Positions 33,952 through 40,733 of a stretch of DNA of 64,000 nt are shown here, piece after piece; position 1 is the stretch's first letter; every line of letters begins with the position of its first letter. The translations under genes and the position numbers were made by a program. The stretch lies in the NCBI GenBank assembly GCA_016714015.1, contig JADJNZ010000001.1, positions 1,302,001 to 1,366,000 on the forward strand, read 5' to 3'. The stretch comes from Gemmatimonadota bacterium. Lineage in GTDB: Bacteria; Gemmatimonadota; Gemmatimonadetes; Gemmatimonadales; Gemmatimonadaceae. The notes below the pieces were generated by a model. That model searched no databases. It was not told the DNA's origin and was given only the letters and a program-made list of their open reading frames with translations.

Positions 33952-34422
33952 ATGGCCGAGCCCGGTCCTGCATCCGCTCCTGTGTCGCCCGCACCGGCGG
34001 AGGCTCCGCCCGCGAAGCCCGGTCTCTTCCGCCGACACTGGGGCAAGCTCACGGTCCTCGGACTGATCGGCGTCCCACTGCTCGGCGTCACCCTCTGGTC
34101 GCTCCTTGCACTCGGGTACTCGTACTCGACGGGGACGCGCACCGGCTACGTGCAGAAGCTCTCGCTCAAGGGATGGATCTGTAAGACGTGGGAGGGTGAG
34201 TTGGCGATGGCGACGGCGCCGGGCGTCTCGCCACAGATCTTCACCTTCACCATCCGGAACGACTCACTGGCCGAGGCGCTCGCGTCGGACATGGGGAAAG
34301 GGCGGGTGGCCGTGGAGTACAGCGAGCATCGGGGCGTCCCGACGAGCTGTTTCGGCGACACGCCGTACTTCGTGACCGCGTATCGTCGCGTGGTCGACGA
34401 TGGGCAGACGCCGCTGCCCTGA
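33952..34422 (+). CDS. Hypothetical single-pass membrane protein
   Basis: 156 residues from ATG 33952. A Pro/Ala-rich cytoplasmic tail of 30 residues leads to GLFRRHWGKLTVLGLIGVPL and a membrane helix, then a C-terminal domain with YVQKLSLKGWICKTWEGELA, an SCFG cysteine and YFVTAYRRV. The conserved-looking GWICKTWEGEL pattern recurs in proteins from several phyla that are misnamed 6-phosphogluconate dehydrogenase; nothing here supports that enzyme. Two cysteines would face the periplasm. Function unknown. Confidence 0.7.
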   Translation: MAEPGPASAPVSPAPAEAPPAKPGLFRRHWGKLTVLGLIGVPLLGVTLWSLLALGYSYSTGTRTGYVQKLSLKGWICKTWEGELAMATAPGVSPQIFTFTIRNDSLAEALASDMGKGRVAVEYSEHRGVPTSCFGDTPYFVTAYRRVVDDGQTPLP

Positions 34423-34565
34423 TCCTCCGGGTGCCGCGAGGGAGGGCCCGGCCGGGCCGGACGACCGGCGGGGGAAAGATGTCACTTGCAAAACCCCCTA
34501 TTGCGGGGTGGCGGCGGACTCCGTACCTTCATTTCGTCCCTTGGACTCTCTGGGGGTCGGTCCAG

Positions 34566-34590
34566 CACGGGGGGCCTTTTTTGTCCCGTG
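34566..34590 (+). promoter_or_regulatory. Hairpin in the long csp 5' leader
   Basis: CACGGG (34566-34571) and CCCGTG (34585-34590) bracket a 13-base loop containing six consecutive T. It lies 64 bases before the cold-shock gene in a 232-base gap. A T-run inside the loop rather than after the stem argues against termination and is compatible with a temperature-sensitive leader structure. The gap also holds ACCCC/GGGGT arms near 34493-34509. Confidence 0.35.
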
Positions 34591-34654
34591 ATCTCGATTG
34601 TGCAGGGTCGGCGCGTTCCGCTCCCGGCGACAATCACCAAATCAGGAGTAGGGA

Positions 34655-34864
34655 ATGCGTACGACCGGCAAGGTGAAGTGGTTCAACGATGCGAAGGGCT
34701 TCGGGTTCATCACCCCGGACAACGGCACCAAGGATTGCTTCGTGCACTACAGCGCGATCCAGGGTTCCGGCTTCAAGTCGCTCGCAGAGGGTGACGCCGT
34801 CGAGTTCGACATCGTGCAGGGTGCCAAGGGCCCCGCTGCCGAGAACGTCTCGAAGGTTTCGTAA
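34655..34864 (+). CDS. cspA: Cold-shock-domain protein
   Basis: 69 residues forming one OB-fold cold-shock domain: GKVKWFNDAKGFGFI (RNP1), DCFVHYSAI (RNP2) and VEFDIVQGAKGPAAENV. It binds single-stranded RNA/DNA and melts RNA structure. AGGAG six bases before ATG is a good ribosome-binding site. The 5' leader is long, as in cold-regulated csp genes, and a very strong terminator follows, so the transcript is monocistronic. A second csp is at 55.5 kb. Confidence 0.97.
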   Translation: MRTTGKVKWFNDAKGFGFITPDNGTKDCFVHYSAIQGSGFKSLAEGDAVEFDIVQGAKGPAAENVSKVS

Positions 34865-34883
34865 GCCACGCCGGCACGATCGA

Positions 34884-34916
34884 AAGGCGCCCGGAGCTTC
34901 GGCTCCGGGCGCCTTT
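34884..34916 (+). terminator. Intrinsic terminator of csp
   Basis: AAGGCGCCCGGAGC, a TTCG tetraloop and the exact complement give a 14-bp stem (34884-34915) ending in TTTT. It is 19 bases after the csp stop. Confidence 0.93.
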
Positions 34917-34945
34917 TGTGTTCCCGTAGGGCGAGGCCGCAACTG

Positions 34946-35356
34946 TCAAGGCGTTTCGCTCCCCGGACGAGGCGCGGGCAATGCCCCCACGCGCACCTGT
35001 CCCCGTCCACGCGGCCGCCCGCGCTTCGGGCGAACGACGGTCTCCACGGCAGTCTCGAGCTGCGCGTCTATCTCCCGCTCAATGCGCTCGAGGTCAACGT
35101 GAATCCGGATGAAGGGACCAGCGGTGCCTTCCCCCCTGGCAAGGCGCTGCGCGAGCGAATAGGCCTCCCAAAACGGCAGTCCCAAGCGCTGCGCGAGCTC
35201 GGCGCACAGTAGCAGACGCGGGAGTAGCGTGACAGGAATCCGACGCTCAAGGCCCTGGCGGCCTCTAGGAAGCTCCGAGGCCCGAATCCGCGTGATCATA
35301 TTCTGAAACGCGTTCCGCTCGAGGCCAAGGATCGCCGCGGCAGTGGCAGTCGTCAC
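34946..35356 (-). CDS. Small putative DNA-binding protein behind a palindromic operator
   Basis: About 136 residues from GTG 35356 (or TTG 35365). The N-terminus reads TTATAAAILGLERNAFQNMITRI, which resembles a helix-turn-helix of the MerR/AlpA type, followed by LPRGRQGLERRIPVTLLPRL and two helices (LCAELAQRLGLPFWEAYSLA), and a basic Arg/Pro/Gly tail (VVRPKRGRPRGRGQVRV) likely to contact nucleic acid. The operator-like palindrome ends ten bases before the GTG, consistent with autoregulation. It is an orphan between csp and argH in an AT-rich island, so it may be acquired. I do not recognise the family. Confidence 0.6.
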   Translation of the reverse strand: MTTATAAAILGLERNAFQNMITRIRASELPRGRQGLERRIPVTLLPRLLLCAELAQRLGLPFWEAYSLAQRLARGEGTAGPFIRIHVDLERIEREIDAQLETAVETVVRPKRGRPRGRGQVRVGALPAPRPGSETP

Positions 35357-35365
35357 CGCTCTCAA

Positions 35366-35395
35366 TTAAATATCCTCGCACTGGAGAATATTTAA
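35366..35395 (-). promoter_or_regulatory. AT-rich palindromic operator
   Basis: TTAAATATCCTC and GAGAATATTTAA pair at 11 of 12 positions around GCACTG. The site touches the possible TTG start of the small DNA-binding gene. The rest of this 217-base gap is also AT-rich, with a second inverted repeat (ATATATTAA at 35522, TTAATATAT at 35545), and shows no gene. Confidence 0.6.
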
Positions 35396-35582
35396 GGTAT
35401 TGAGCTAACGCCATATCCGACAGTGCAGTATGTACATCATGTCGACCGATGCATCACTACGCACTCGCGTTTCACCCAGGAAAAACGCACCTCGATCATG
35501 GACCGGCCTGCAGAATCGCAAATATATTAATCTCAACATGAAGTTTAATATATAAGTCGTTCTTTGACAGCAGTTTACCGAT

Positions 35583-36974
35583 CTACGCCAGTGATAAACC
35601 CACTGCGCGCTGAGCCGCTTCGAGTTGCTCGCGAACAGCCTGCAATCCGGTCCCTCCTGGCAGCTCTCGGTGCGAAAGCGAAGTCTCTGGTCGCAGCTCC
35701 TGAAGGACATCCTCAGTGAATGCCGAGTTGGCAGTCGCGAAGCTGCTGAAGGGCAACGCGGACATCTCGATACCCTTCTCCTCTGCCTCGCGCACCAGTC
35801 GACCGACGGCGCCGTGCGCGTCACGGAATGTCACCCGCTTTCGGACCAGGTAGTCGGCAAGGTCAGTCGCCATCATCGAACTGGTGACGGCCGCGCGCAT
35901 CCTCGCCCGATCGAAGGTGAGCGTCGCGATCGAGCCGGCTACCGCGGGGAGGAGCAGCGAGATCCCGTCGACCGCATCGAACAGGGACCGCTTGTCCTCC
36001 TGCAGGTCCTTGTTGTAGCCGCTCGGAAGTCCCTTGAGGGTCGCGAGCAGTGCGGTGAGGTCGCCCAGCATCCGCGCGCCGGACCCACGGGCGAGCTCGA
36101 GCGCATCCGGATTCCGCTTCTGCGGCATCATGGAAGAGCCCGTCGAGAAGGCGTCGCCGAAACGAACGAACCCGAACTCGCTCGACCCAAACAGGATGAG
36201 GTCCTCACCGATTCGCGAGAGGTGCGTGCCGAGGACCGTGATCGCGTAGAGCATGTCCGCGATGAAGTCCCGGTCACCCACGGCATCAATCGAGTTGCGC
36301 GAGAGGGACACGAACCCTAGCGCGGCGCGGATCTCGTCACGGGGGACGGGGAAGGCGGACCCGGCGATGGCCCCGCTGCCGAGTGGCAGGACATTGGCCG
36401 CCGCGCGCGCCGCCCGGAGGCGCGCTAGATCACGTTCGAGCGGCCAGAAGTGCGAGAGGAGCCAGTGGGCGACCGACACGGGCTGCGCGCGCTGCAAGTG
36501 CGTGTAGGCCGGCATGATCGCCTCGACCTGTGACGCGGCCTGCGTGAGGATCGCCTCCTGCAGGTCACGCACGAGGAGGGCGACGCGATCGCAGGCATCG
36601 CGGGTCCACAGCCGGGTCCCGGTGGCCACCTGGTCATTGCGGCTGCGACCGGTGTGCAGGCGACCAGCGGGCTCGCCGGCCTCGAGGTGCAGGAGTCGAT
36701 CGACGAACGTATGCACGTCCTCGTCCGACGCGATGGGGGCCTCGCCGCCGCGGATGCGCTCCGCCACGCGATCGAGACCGTCCCGGATGGCCGTCGCATC
36801 GGTCGCCGTGAGCACCCCGGCGGTGACGAGCCCCTGCGCCCACGCCTTGGACAGTGCGATGTCGAATGGCCAAAGCCGCAGATCCGTTGTGATGGAGCGA
36901 TTGACGGCCTCGAGCTCAGGGGCGGGCCCGCCGGCGAACCGGCCGCCCCAGAGCTTGTGTTCTGTTCCACTCAC
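35583..36974 (-). CDS. argH: Argininosuccinate lyase
   Basis: 463 residues of the fumarase/aspartase superfamily. Motifs are LWGGRFAGG at the start, EDVHTFVDRLL, HTGRSRNDQVATGTRLW, the catalytic-His region THLQRAQPVSVAHWLLSH, and the signature GSSMMPQKRNPDALEL with the catalytic Ser. It splits argininosuccinate to arginine and fumarate. Start GTG 36974 (VSGTEHKLWGG). The 102-base gap to argR holds ArgR-type palindromes, so argH has its own regulated promoter. argG is not in the window. Confidence 0.97.
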   Translation of the reverse strand: MSGTEHKLWGGRFAGGPAPELEAVNRSITTDLRLWPFDIALSKAWAQGLVTAGVLTATDATAIRDGLDRVAERIRGGEAPIASDEDVHTFVDRLLHLEAGEPAGRLHTGRSRNDQVATGTRLWTRDACDRVALLVRDLQEAILTQAASQVEAIMPAYTHLQRAQPVSVAHWLLSHFWPLERDLARLRAARAAANVLPLGSGAIAGSAFPVPRDEIRAALGFVSLSRNSIDAVGDRDFIADMLYAITVLGTHLSRIGEDLILFGSSEFGFVRFGDAFSTGSSMMPQKRNPDALELARGSGARMLGDLTALLATLKGLPSGYNKDLQEDKRSLFDAVDGISLLLPAVAGSIATLTFDRARMRAAVTSSMMATDLADYLVRKRVTFRDAHGAVGRLVREAEEKGIEMSALPFSSFATANSAFTEDVLQELRPETSLSHRELPGGTGLQAVREQLEAAQRAVGLSLA

Positions 36975-37046
36975 GTTCAGTCCCTCGAAAGAGTCGGCTG
37001 GCAGGCCGGACGTCGGATCACGTCGCGGCTGCGGTTGAATGCAAGT

Positions 37047-37060
37047 CGCATAAGTATGCG
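37047..37060 (-). promoter_or_regulatory. ArgR-box-like palindrome before argH
   Basis: CGCATA-AG-TATGCG is a perfect palindrome, directly adjoined by a second ATGC/GCAT pair (TGAATGC-AAGTC-GCATAAG, 37036-37054). The same ATGC/GCAT half-sites occur at the argC promoter, and argR is next door. Confidence 0.6.
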
Positions 37061-37076
37061 AATGATGGTCGTGCGA

Positions 37077-37547
37077 TCAGCTGCCGCGCCGGCCCAAGCC
37101 CGCGAGACGGCGCGCCACACGCTCCCGTGCCTGCTCGCTGCGGCAGATCATCAGGATCGTGTCGTCCCCGGCGATCGTACCGAGGAGGTCGGTGTTGGGC
37201 TCGCGGTCCAGGGCGTGCGCGACGGTCTGCGCGCCCCCGCTGACGGTCTTGAGCACGATGAGGTGGCCGACCCCGTCGAGACGCACGAACAGCTGCGGCA
37301 GGATCGCGGCCAGCGGCGCGCGCGCGCCCTCCTCCCCGCCACCCTCGCCGCTGACCACGTAACGCAGGCCGTGCCCGGTCGGCACGCGCGCGATGCGCAG
37401 GTCACGCAGGTCGCGCGAGAGCGTGGACTGCGTCACGTCCCACCCCTTCTTGAGGAGCAGCTGCCGCAGCTCCTCCTGGCTCCCGATCTCACGGGTGCCG
37501 ATCAGTTCGAGGATGGCATGCTGGCGGTCGCGTTTACTGGCCGTCAC
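37077..37547 (-). CDS. argR: Arginine repressor
   Basis: 156 residues, the usual ArgR size. The N-terminal winged helix has RDRQHAILELIGTREIGSQE and the recognition region KGWDVTQSTLSRDLRDLRI with the diagnostic SRDLR. The C-terminal hexamerisation and arginine-binding domain has GAQTVAHALDREPNTDLLGT and IAGDDTILMICRSE, including the acidic GDDT pair that binds arginine. GTG 37547 has GGAG eight bases upstream. It is divergent from argC with a -35/-10 promoter of its own. Confidence 0.97.
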   Translation of the reverse strand: MTASKRDRQHAILELIGTREIGSQEELRQLLLKKGWDVTQSTLSRDLRDLRIARVPTGHGLRYVVSGEGGGEEGARAPLAAILPQLFVRLDGVGHLIVLKTVSGGAQTVAHALDREPNTDLLGTIAGDDTILMICRSEQARERVARRLAGLGRRGS

Positions 37548-37567
37548 GAGAGTTCTCCGGTTGCCGC

Positions 37568-37596
37568 AGTCTACCACGCACCGGCGCGCGAGGTAA
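37568..37596 (-). promoter_or_regulatory. argR promoter
   Basis: TTACCT (37596-37591) and TAGACT (37573-37568) on the minus strand are 17 bases apart, 20 bases before the GTG with its ribosome-binding site. Confidence 0.55.
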
Positions 37597-37604
37597 GGAA
37601 ACAG

Positions 37605-37633
37605 TTGACAGCGATCGACGGCATTAGTATGCA
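37605..37633 (+). promoter_or_regulatory. argC promoter (consensus -35)
   Basis: TTGACA at 37605-37610 is a perfect -35; 17 bases on lies TATGCA (37628-37633), with TAGTAT overlapping at 37625. The argC GTG is only six bases beyond, predicting a leaderless mRNA. The -10 overlaps the palindrome TATGCA-N7-TGCATA. Confidence 0.65.
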
Positions 37634-37646
37634 TTAAAGGTGCATA
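37628..37646 (+). promoter_or_regulatory. ArgR-box-like palindrome over the argC -10 and start
   Basis: TATGCA (37628-37633) and TGCATA (37641-37646) are perfect arms with a seven-base spacer. A repressor here would cover the -10 box, transcription start and start codon together. Confidence 0.6.
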
Positions 37647-38605
37647 AGATTCCAGTCGGCGTGCTCGGCGCCTCCGGATACGCGGGGCGCGAGCTCTGTG
37701 GTCTCATCCAGCGCCACCCCGCGCTCACGCTCGCGTATGCGACCGCCAACTCGCAGCGCGGCGAGACCGCGCAGCTGCCGCTTGGCGGGTCCGTCACCTT
37801 CCAAGCCACCGACGAGGTCCGCCTCGCGGACGCCCGACTGCTCTTCTCTGCGCTCCCCCACGGCGCCAGCGCCGAGTGGGTCGCGCGCGCGCGCGCGGCG
37901 GGCGTGAAGGTCGTCGACCTCTCCGCTGACCTCCGCATCGGCAACGGCGCGAGCGCAGGAATCCCGTATGGACTCACGGAGTTGCGCCGCGACCAGGTGC
38001 GCGACGCCGAATGCGTCGCCAACCCGGGCTGCTATCCGACGTCGGCGCTCCTGGCGCTCCTGCCGCTGCTGGAGCAGGGATTGGTCGCGCCAGGCGCGAC
38101 GATCGACATCGCCGCGGCGAGCGGCGTGAGCGGCGCCGGCCTCTCGCCGCGTCTCGACCTGCTGTTCGGTGAGGTGACCGAGAACTACCGGGCCTACGGC
38201 GTCGGCAACACGCACCGGCACCTGAACGAGATGCGCGCGCTCGCCGGGGAGCTCGGCGCCGACGTCGATCTGCTCTTCACACCGCATCTGCTGCCGATCG
38301 CGCGCGGCATCCTGTCGACGATCACCGTCCCGCTGAAGGCGCCACTGACCGACCTGCTGGCGCCGTGGCGCACCCGATACGCTGGCGAGCGGTTCATCGA
38401 GGTCATCGAGGACCTTCCCGAGCTCCGCCACGTCACGCATCGCAACGTCGTGCGCTTGACCGCCCGCCCCGTCGCGGGCGTGCGAACGCCGACCATCCAG
38501 GTGTTCAGTGCGATCGACAACCTGATGAAGGGCGCGGCGGGTCAGGCGCTGCAGAACGCGAACCTGATGCTCGGTCTCGACGAGGCGACGGGATTGCCGT
38601 CATGA
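37640..38605 (+). CDS. argC: N-acetyl-gamma-glutamyl-phosphate reductase
   Basis: 321 residues from GTG 37640. Rossmann start VGVLGASGYAGRELCGLI, the catalytic Cys in ANPGCYPTSALLALLPL, and FTPHLLPIARGILSTI with the conserved His. It reduces the acyl phosphate with NADPH in arginine synthesis. The start codon sits inside the ArgR-like palindrome with no ribosome-binding site; later GTG codons would cut the nucleotide-binding strand. argB overlaps its stop by four bases. Confidence 0.95.
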   Translation: MHKIPVGVLGASGYAGRELCGLIQRHPALTLAYATANSQRGETAQLPLGGSVTFQATDEVRLADARLLFSALPHGASAEWVARARAAGVKVVDLSADLRIGNGASAGIPYGLTELRRDQVRDAECVANPGCYPTSALLALLPLLEQGLVAPGATIDIAAASGVSGAGLSPRLDLLFGEVTENYRAYGVGNTHRHLNEMRALAGELGADVDLLFTPHLLPIARGILSTITVPLKAPLTDLLAPWRTRYAGERFIEVIEDLPELRHVTHRNVVRLTARPVAGVRTPTIQVFSAIDNLMKGAAGQALQNANLMLGLDEATGLPS

Positions 38606-39474
38606 CCGGACAACGCCGACGCTCCGACGCGCACTCCCCGATCCTGCATCCGCGGGCCGATCGCTCGCCCCACGTGGCGACGCATGTCGGTGCGGGCGTG
38701 GTCATCCGCGTCGTGAAGATCGGAGGCCGAGCCCAGGGGGATCCGGTCCTTCCGGAGCGACTGCGCGACGCCGCCGGGGCGCGGGGCACGCGACTCGTCA
38801 TCGTGCACGGCGGTGGCGATGAGGTGACCGCGCTGCAACGCCGCATGGGGGTGGAACCGCAGTTCGTGCATGGTCGGCGCGTCACGAGCGCGGCCGACCT
38901 CGATGCGGTCCGGATGATCCTCTCGGGGACGGTCAACAAGCGCCTCGTCGCGCAGCTCGCCACGACCGGACTCCGGAGCGTCGGGGTGAGCGGCGAGGAT
39001 GGGGGCATGCTGACCGCGCGGGTCACCGACGCCACCTTCGGTCGCGTCGGCGGCGATGTGTTCGCCGACGCGACGCTCGTGGCGGATCTCCTGAACGGCG
39101 GCTGGGTGCCGGTGATCTCGCCGCTGGCGCGAGACCGGGAGTCGGCCGAGGGTGACGGACTCAACGTGAACGGCGACGATGCCGCCGCAGCGATCGCCGC
39201 CAGCCTCGGTGCCGACGAGCTGTTGTTCCTCGCCGATGTTCCGGGCGTCCTCGAGGACGGTGCGCTCCTCCGAACCCTCGACGCCGACGCGATCGACCGC
39301 CTCGTCGCGCGCGGCGTCGTGCAGGGCGGGATGCGCGCCAAGCTCGACGCCGCGACGACCGCGCTCCGCAACGGCGTCCGGCGGGTCCGCATCGCGAACA
39401 TCGATGGTGTCACGGACTCCACCGTCGGGACCGCCGTGACGCTCCACCACACCACCAGCAAGGACCACGCATGA
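38602..39474 (+). CDS. argB: Acetylglutamate kinase family protein
   Basis: 290 residues from ATG 38602 (ATGA overlap with argC). Amino-acid-kinase motifs are RVVKIGG near residue 40, VIVHGGGDEVTALQRRMG with the glycine-rich loop, FVHGRRVTSAADLDAVRMIL, NVNGDDAAAAIAASLGADEL, LADVPGVL and GGMRAKLDAA. It phosphorylates N-acetylglutamate. About 35 N-terminal residues (TGQRRRSDAHSPILHPRADR) precede the domain and look unconserved, so the true start could be GTG 38698. The ligand loops resemble ArgB rather than LysZ, and no lysW-like carrier gene is seen. Confidence 0.9.
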   Translation: MTGQRRRSDAHSPILHPRADRSPHVATHVGAGVVIRVVKIGGRAQGDPVLPERLRDAAGARGTRLVIVHGGGDEVTALQRRMGVEPQFVHGRRVTSAADLDAVRMILSGTVNKRLVAQLATTGLRSVGVSGEDGGMLTARVTDATFGRVGGDVFADATLVADLLNGGWVPVISPLARDRESAEGDGLNVNGDDAAAAIAASLGADELLFLADVPGVLEDGALLRTLDADAIDRLVARGVVQGGMRAKLDAATTALRNGVRRVRIANIDGVTDSTVGTAVTLHHTTSKDHA

Positions 39475-40652
39475 CCGCCGCCGCCGACCCGATGACCGAC
39501 GCCCTGCTGGGGCTCTACCGTCGCGCGCCGATGGAACTCGTGCGCGCCGATGGCGTGCGGCTCCACGACGCCGAGGGCCGGTCGTGGCTCGATTTCGCCG
39601 CGGGCATCGCTGTCAACGCACTCGGATACAACGATGCGGGCGTGAAGCAGGCGATGCACGAGGCGATCGAGACGGGACTCGTCCACACCTCGAACCTCTT
39701 CCGCACGAGCCCCGGCGAGCGCTTGGCGGAGAAGCTCGTCGCCGCCTCGTTCGCCGACCGGGTCTTCTTCTGCAACTCGGGCGCCGAGGCGAACGAGGGC
39801 GCGTTCAAGATGGCGCGGAAGTGGGGCAAGCTCGAAGGCGGGGTCGCGAAGCACGAGATCGTCTCCTTGCGGGGGGCTTTCCACGGGCGCCTCTTCGGGA
39901 CCGTGGCGGCGACCGATCGGCCGCAGTATCGGAACCCATTCCGTCCGTTGGCCGGCGGCATCCACATCCATGAGCGCAACCTCACCGAGCTCTCCGCGGT
40001 CATCAGCGACGAGACGACCTGTGCTGTGATCCTCGAGCCGATCCAGGGCGAGGGCGGCGTGCGCGTGCTCGACACCGGCTTCGTGCGCGAGCTGCGCGCG
40101 CTCACGCGCGAGCGGAACGTCCTGCTCATCCTCGACGAGATCCAGTGCGGCTATGGACGTACCGGGACGTTCTTCGCGTATGAGCAGTTCGGCATCACGC
40201 CGGACCTGCTGACGCTCGCCAAGCCGATGGCGGCCGGACTGCCGATGGGCGCGGTGCTCGCCACACAGGCCGTCGGTGATGCGATGCAGCCCGGCGACCA
40301 CGGCACGACGTTCGGCGGCGGACCGTTCGTGGCACACGTCGCGAACCACGTCTTCGACCGGCTCCACGATCCCAAGCTCCTCGCGCACGTCGTGAAGGAA
40401 GGGAAGTGGCTCGGCGACCAGCTGGCTCAGCTCCAGAAGCGGTCGACCAAGGTGCGCGCGGTGCGTGGACGCGGCTTCATGTGGGGACTCGACGTCACCG
40501 ATCCCGCGAAGGACGTGGTGGGGCGGGCGTTGGAGCAGGGCCTCATCGTGGTCTCCGCGGGGGACCACACCGTGCGTCTTCTCCCACCGCTCGTGATGAC
40601 GCGCGCCGATCTGAAGCTCGGCATCGAAATGCTCGAGGCCGCGCTAGGCTGA
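39471..40652 (+). CDS. argD: Acetylornithine aminotransferase family protein
   Basis: 393 residues, class-III PLP aminotransferase. Motifs are FAAGIAVNALGYND, the PLP-phosphate region FFCNSGAEANEGAFKMARK, FHGRLFGTVAATDR, EPIQGEGGV, LILDEIQCGYGRTG, and the Schiff-base Lys in LTLAKPMAAGLPMGA. In this operon it should transaminate N-acetylglutamate semialdehyde. It overlaps argB by four bases and ends 18 bases before a strong terminator. argJ/argE, argF and argG are elsewhere. Confidence 0.95.
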   Translation: MTAAADPMTDALLGLYRRAPMELVRADGVRLHDAEGRSWLDFAAGIAVNALGYNDAGVKQAMHEAIETGLVHTSNLFRTSPGERLAEKLVAASFADRVFFCNSGAEANEGAFKMARKWGKLEGGVAKHEIVSLRGAFHGRLFGTVAATDRPQYRNPFRPLAGGIHIHERNLTELSAVISDETTCAVILEPIQGEGGVRVLDTGFVRELRALTRERNVLLILDEIQCGYGRTGTFFAYEQFGITPDLLTLAKPMAAGLPMGAVLATQAVGDAMQPGDHGTTFGGGPFVAHVANHVFDRLHDPKLLAHVVKEGKWLGDQLAQLQKRSTKVRAVRGRGFMWGLDVTDPAKDVVGRALEQGLIVVSAGDHTVRLLPPLVMTRADLKLGIEMLEAALG

Positions 40653-40670
40653 TGCGATGGTGCTGGATGA

Positions 40671-40709
40671 CGAAGCGCCCCGGCGGCCGATGGCCGCCGG
40701 GGCGCTTCG
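40671..40709. terminator. Bidirectional terminator after argD
   Basis: CGAAGCGCCCCGGCGGCC (40671-40688) and its exact complement (40692-40709) form an 18-bp perfect stem with a GAT loop, between the convergent argD and BNR-protein genes. Confidence 0.85.
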
Positions 40710-40733
40710 CGATCGGTGCGGACCGCGTACGTC

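Noticed and set aside
34566..34590. Intrinsic terminator before csp
   Set aside because: The T-run is in the loop, not after the stem.
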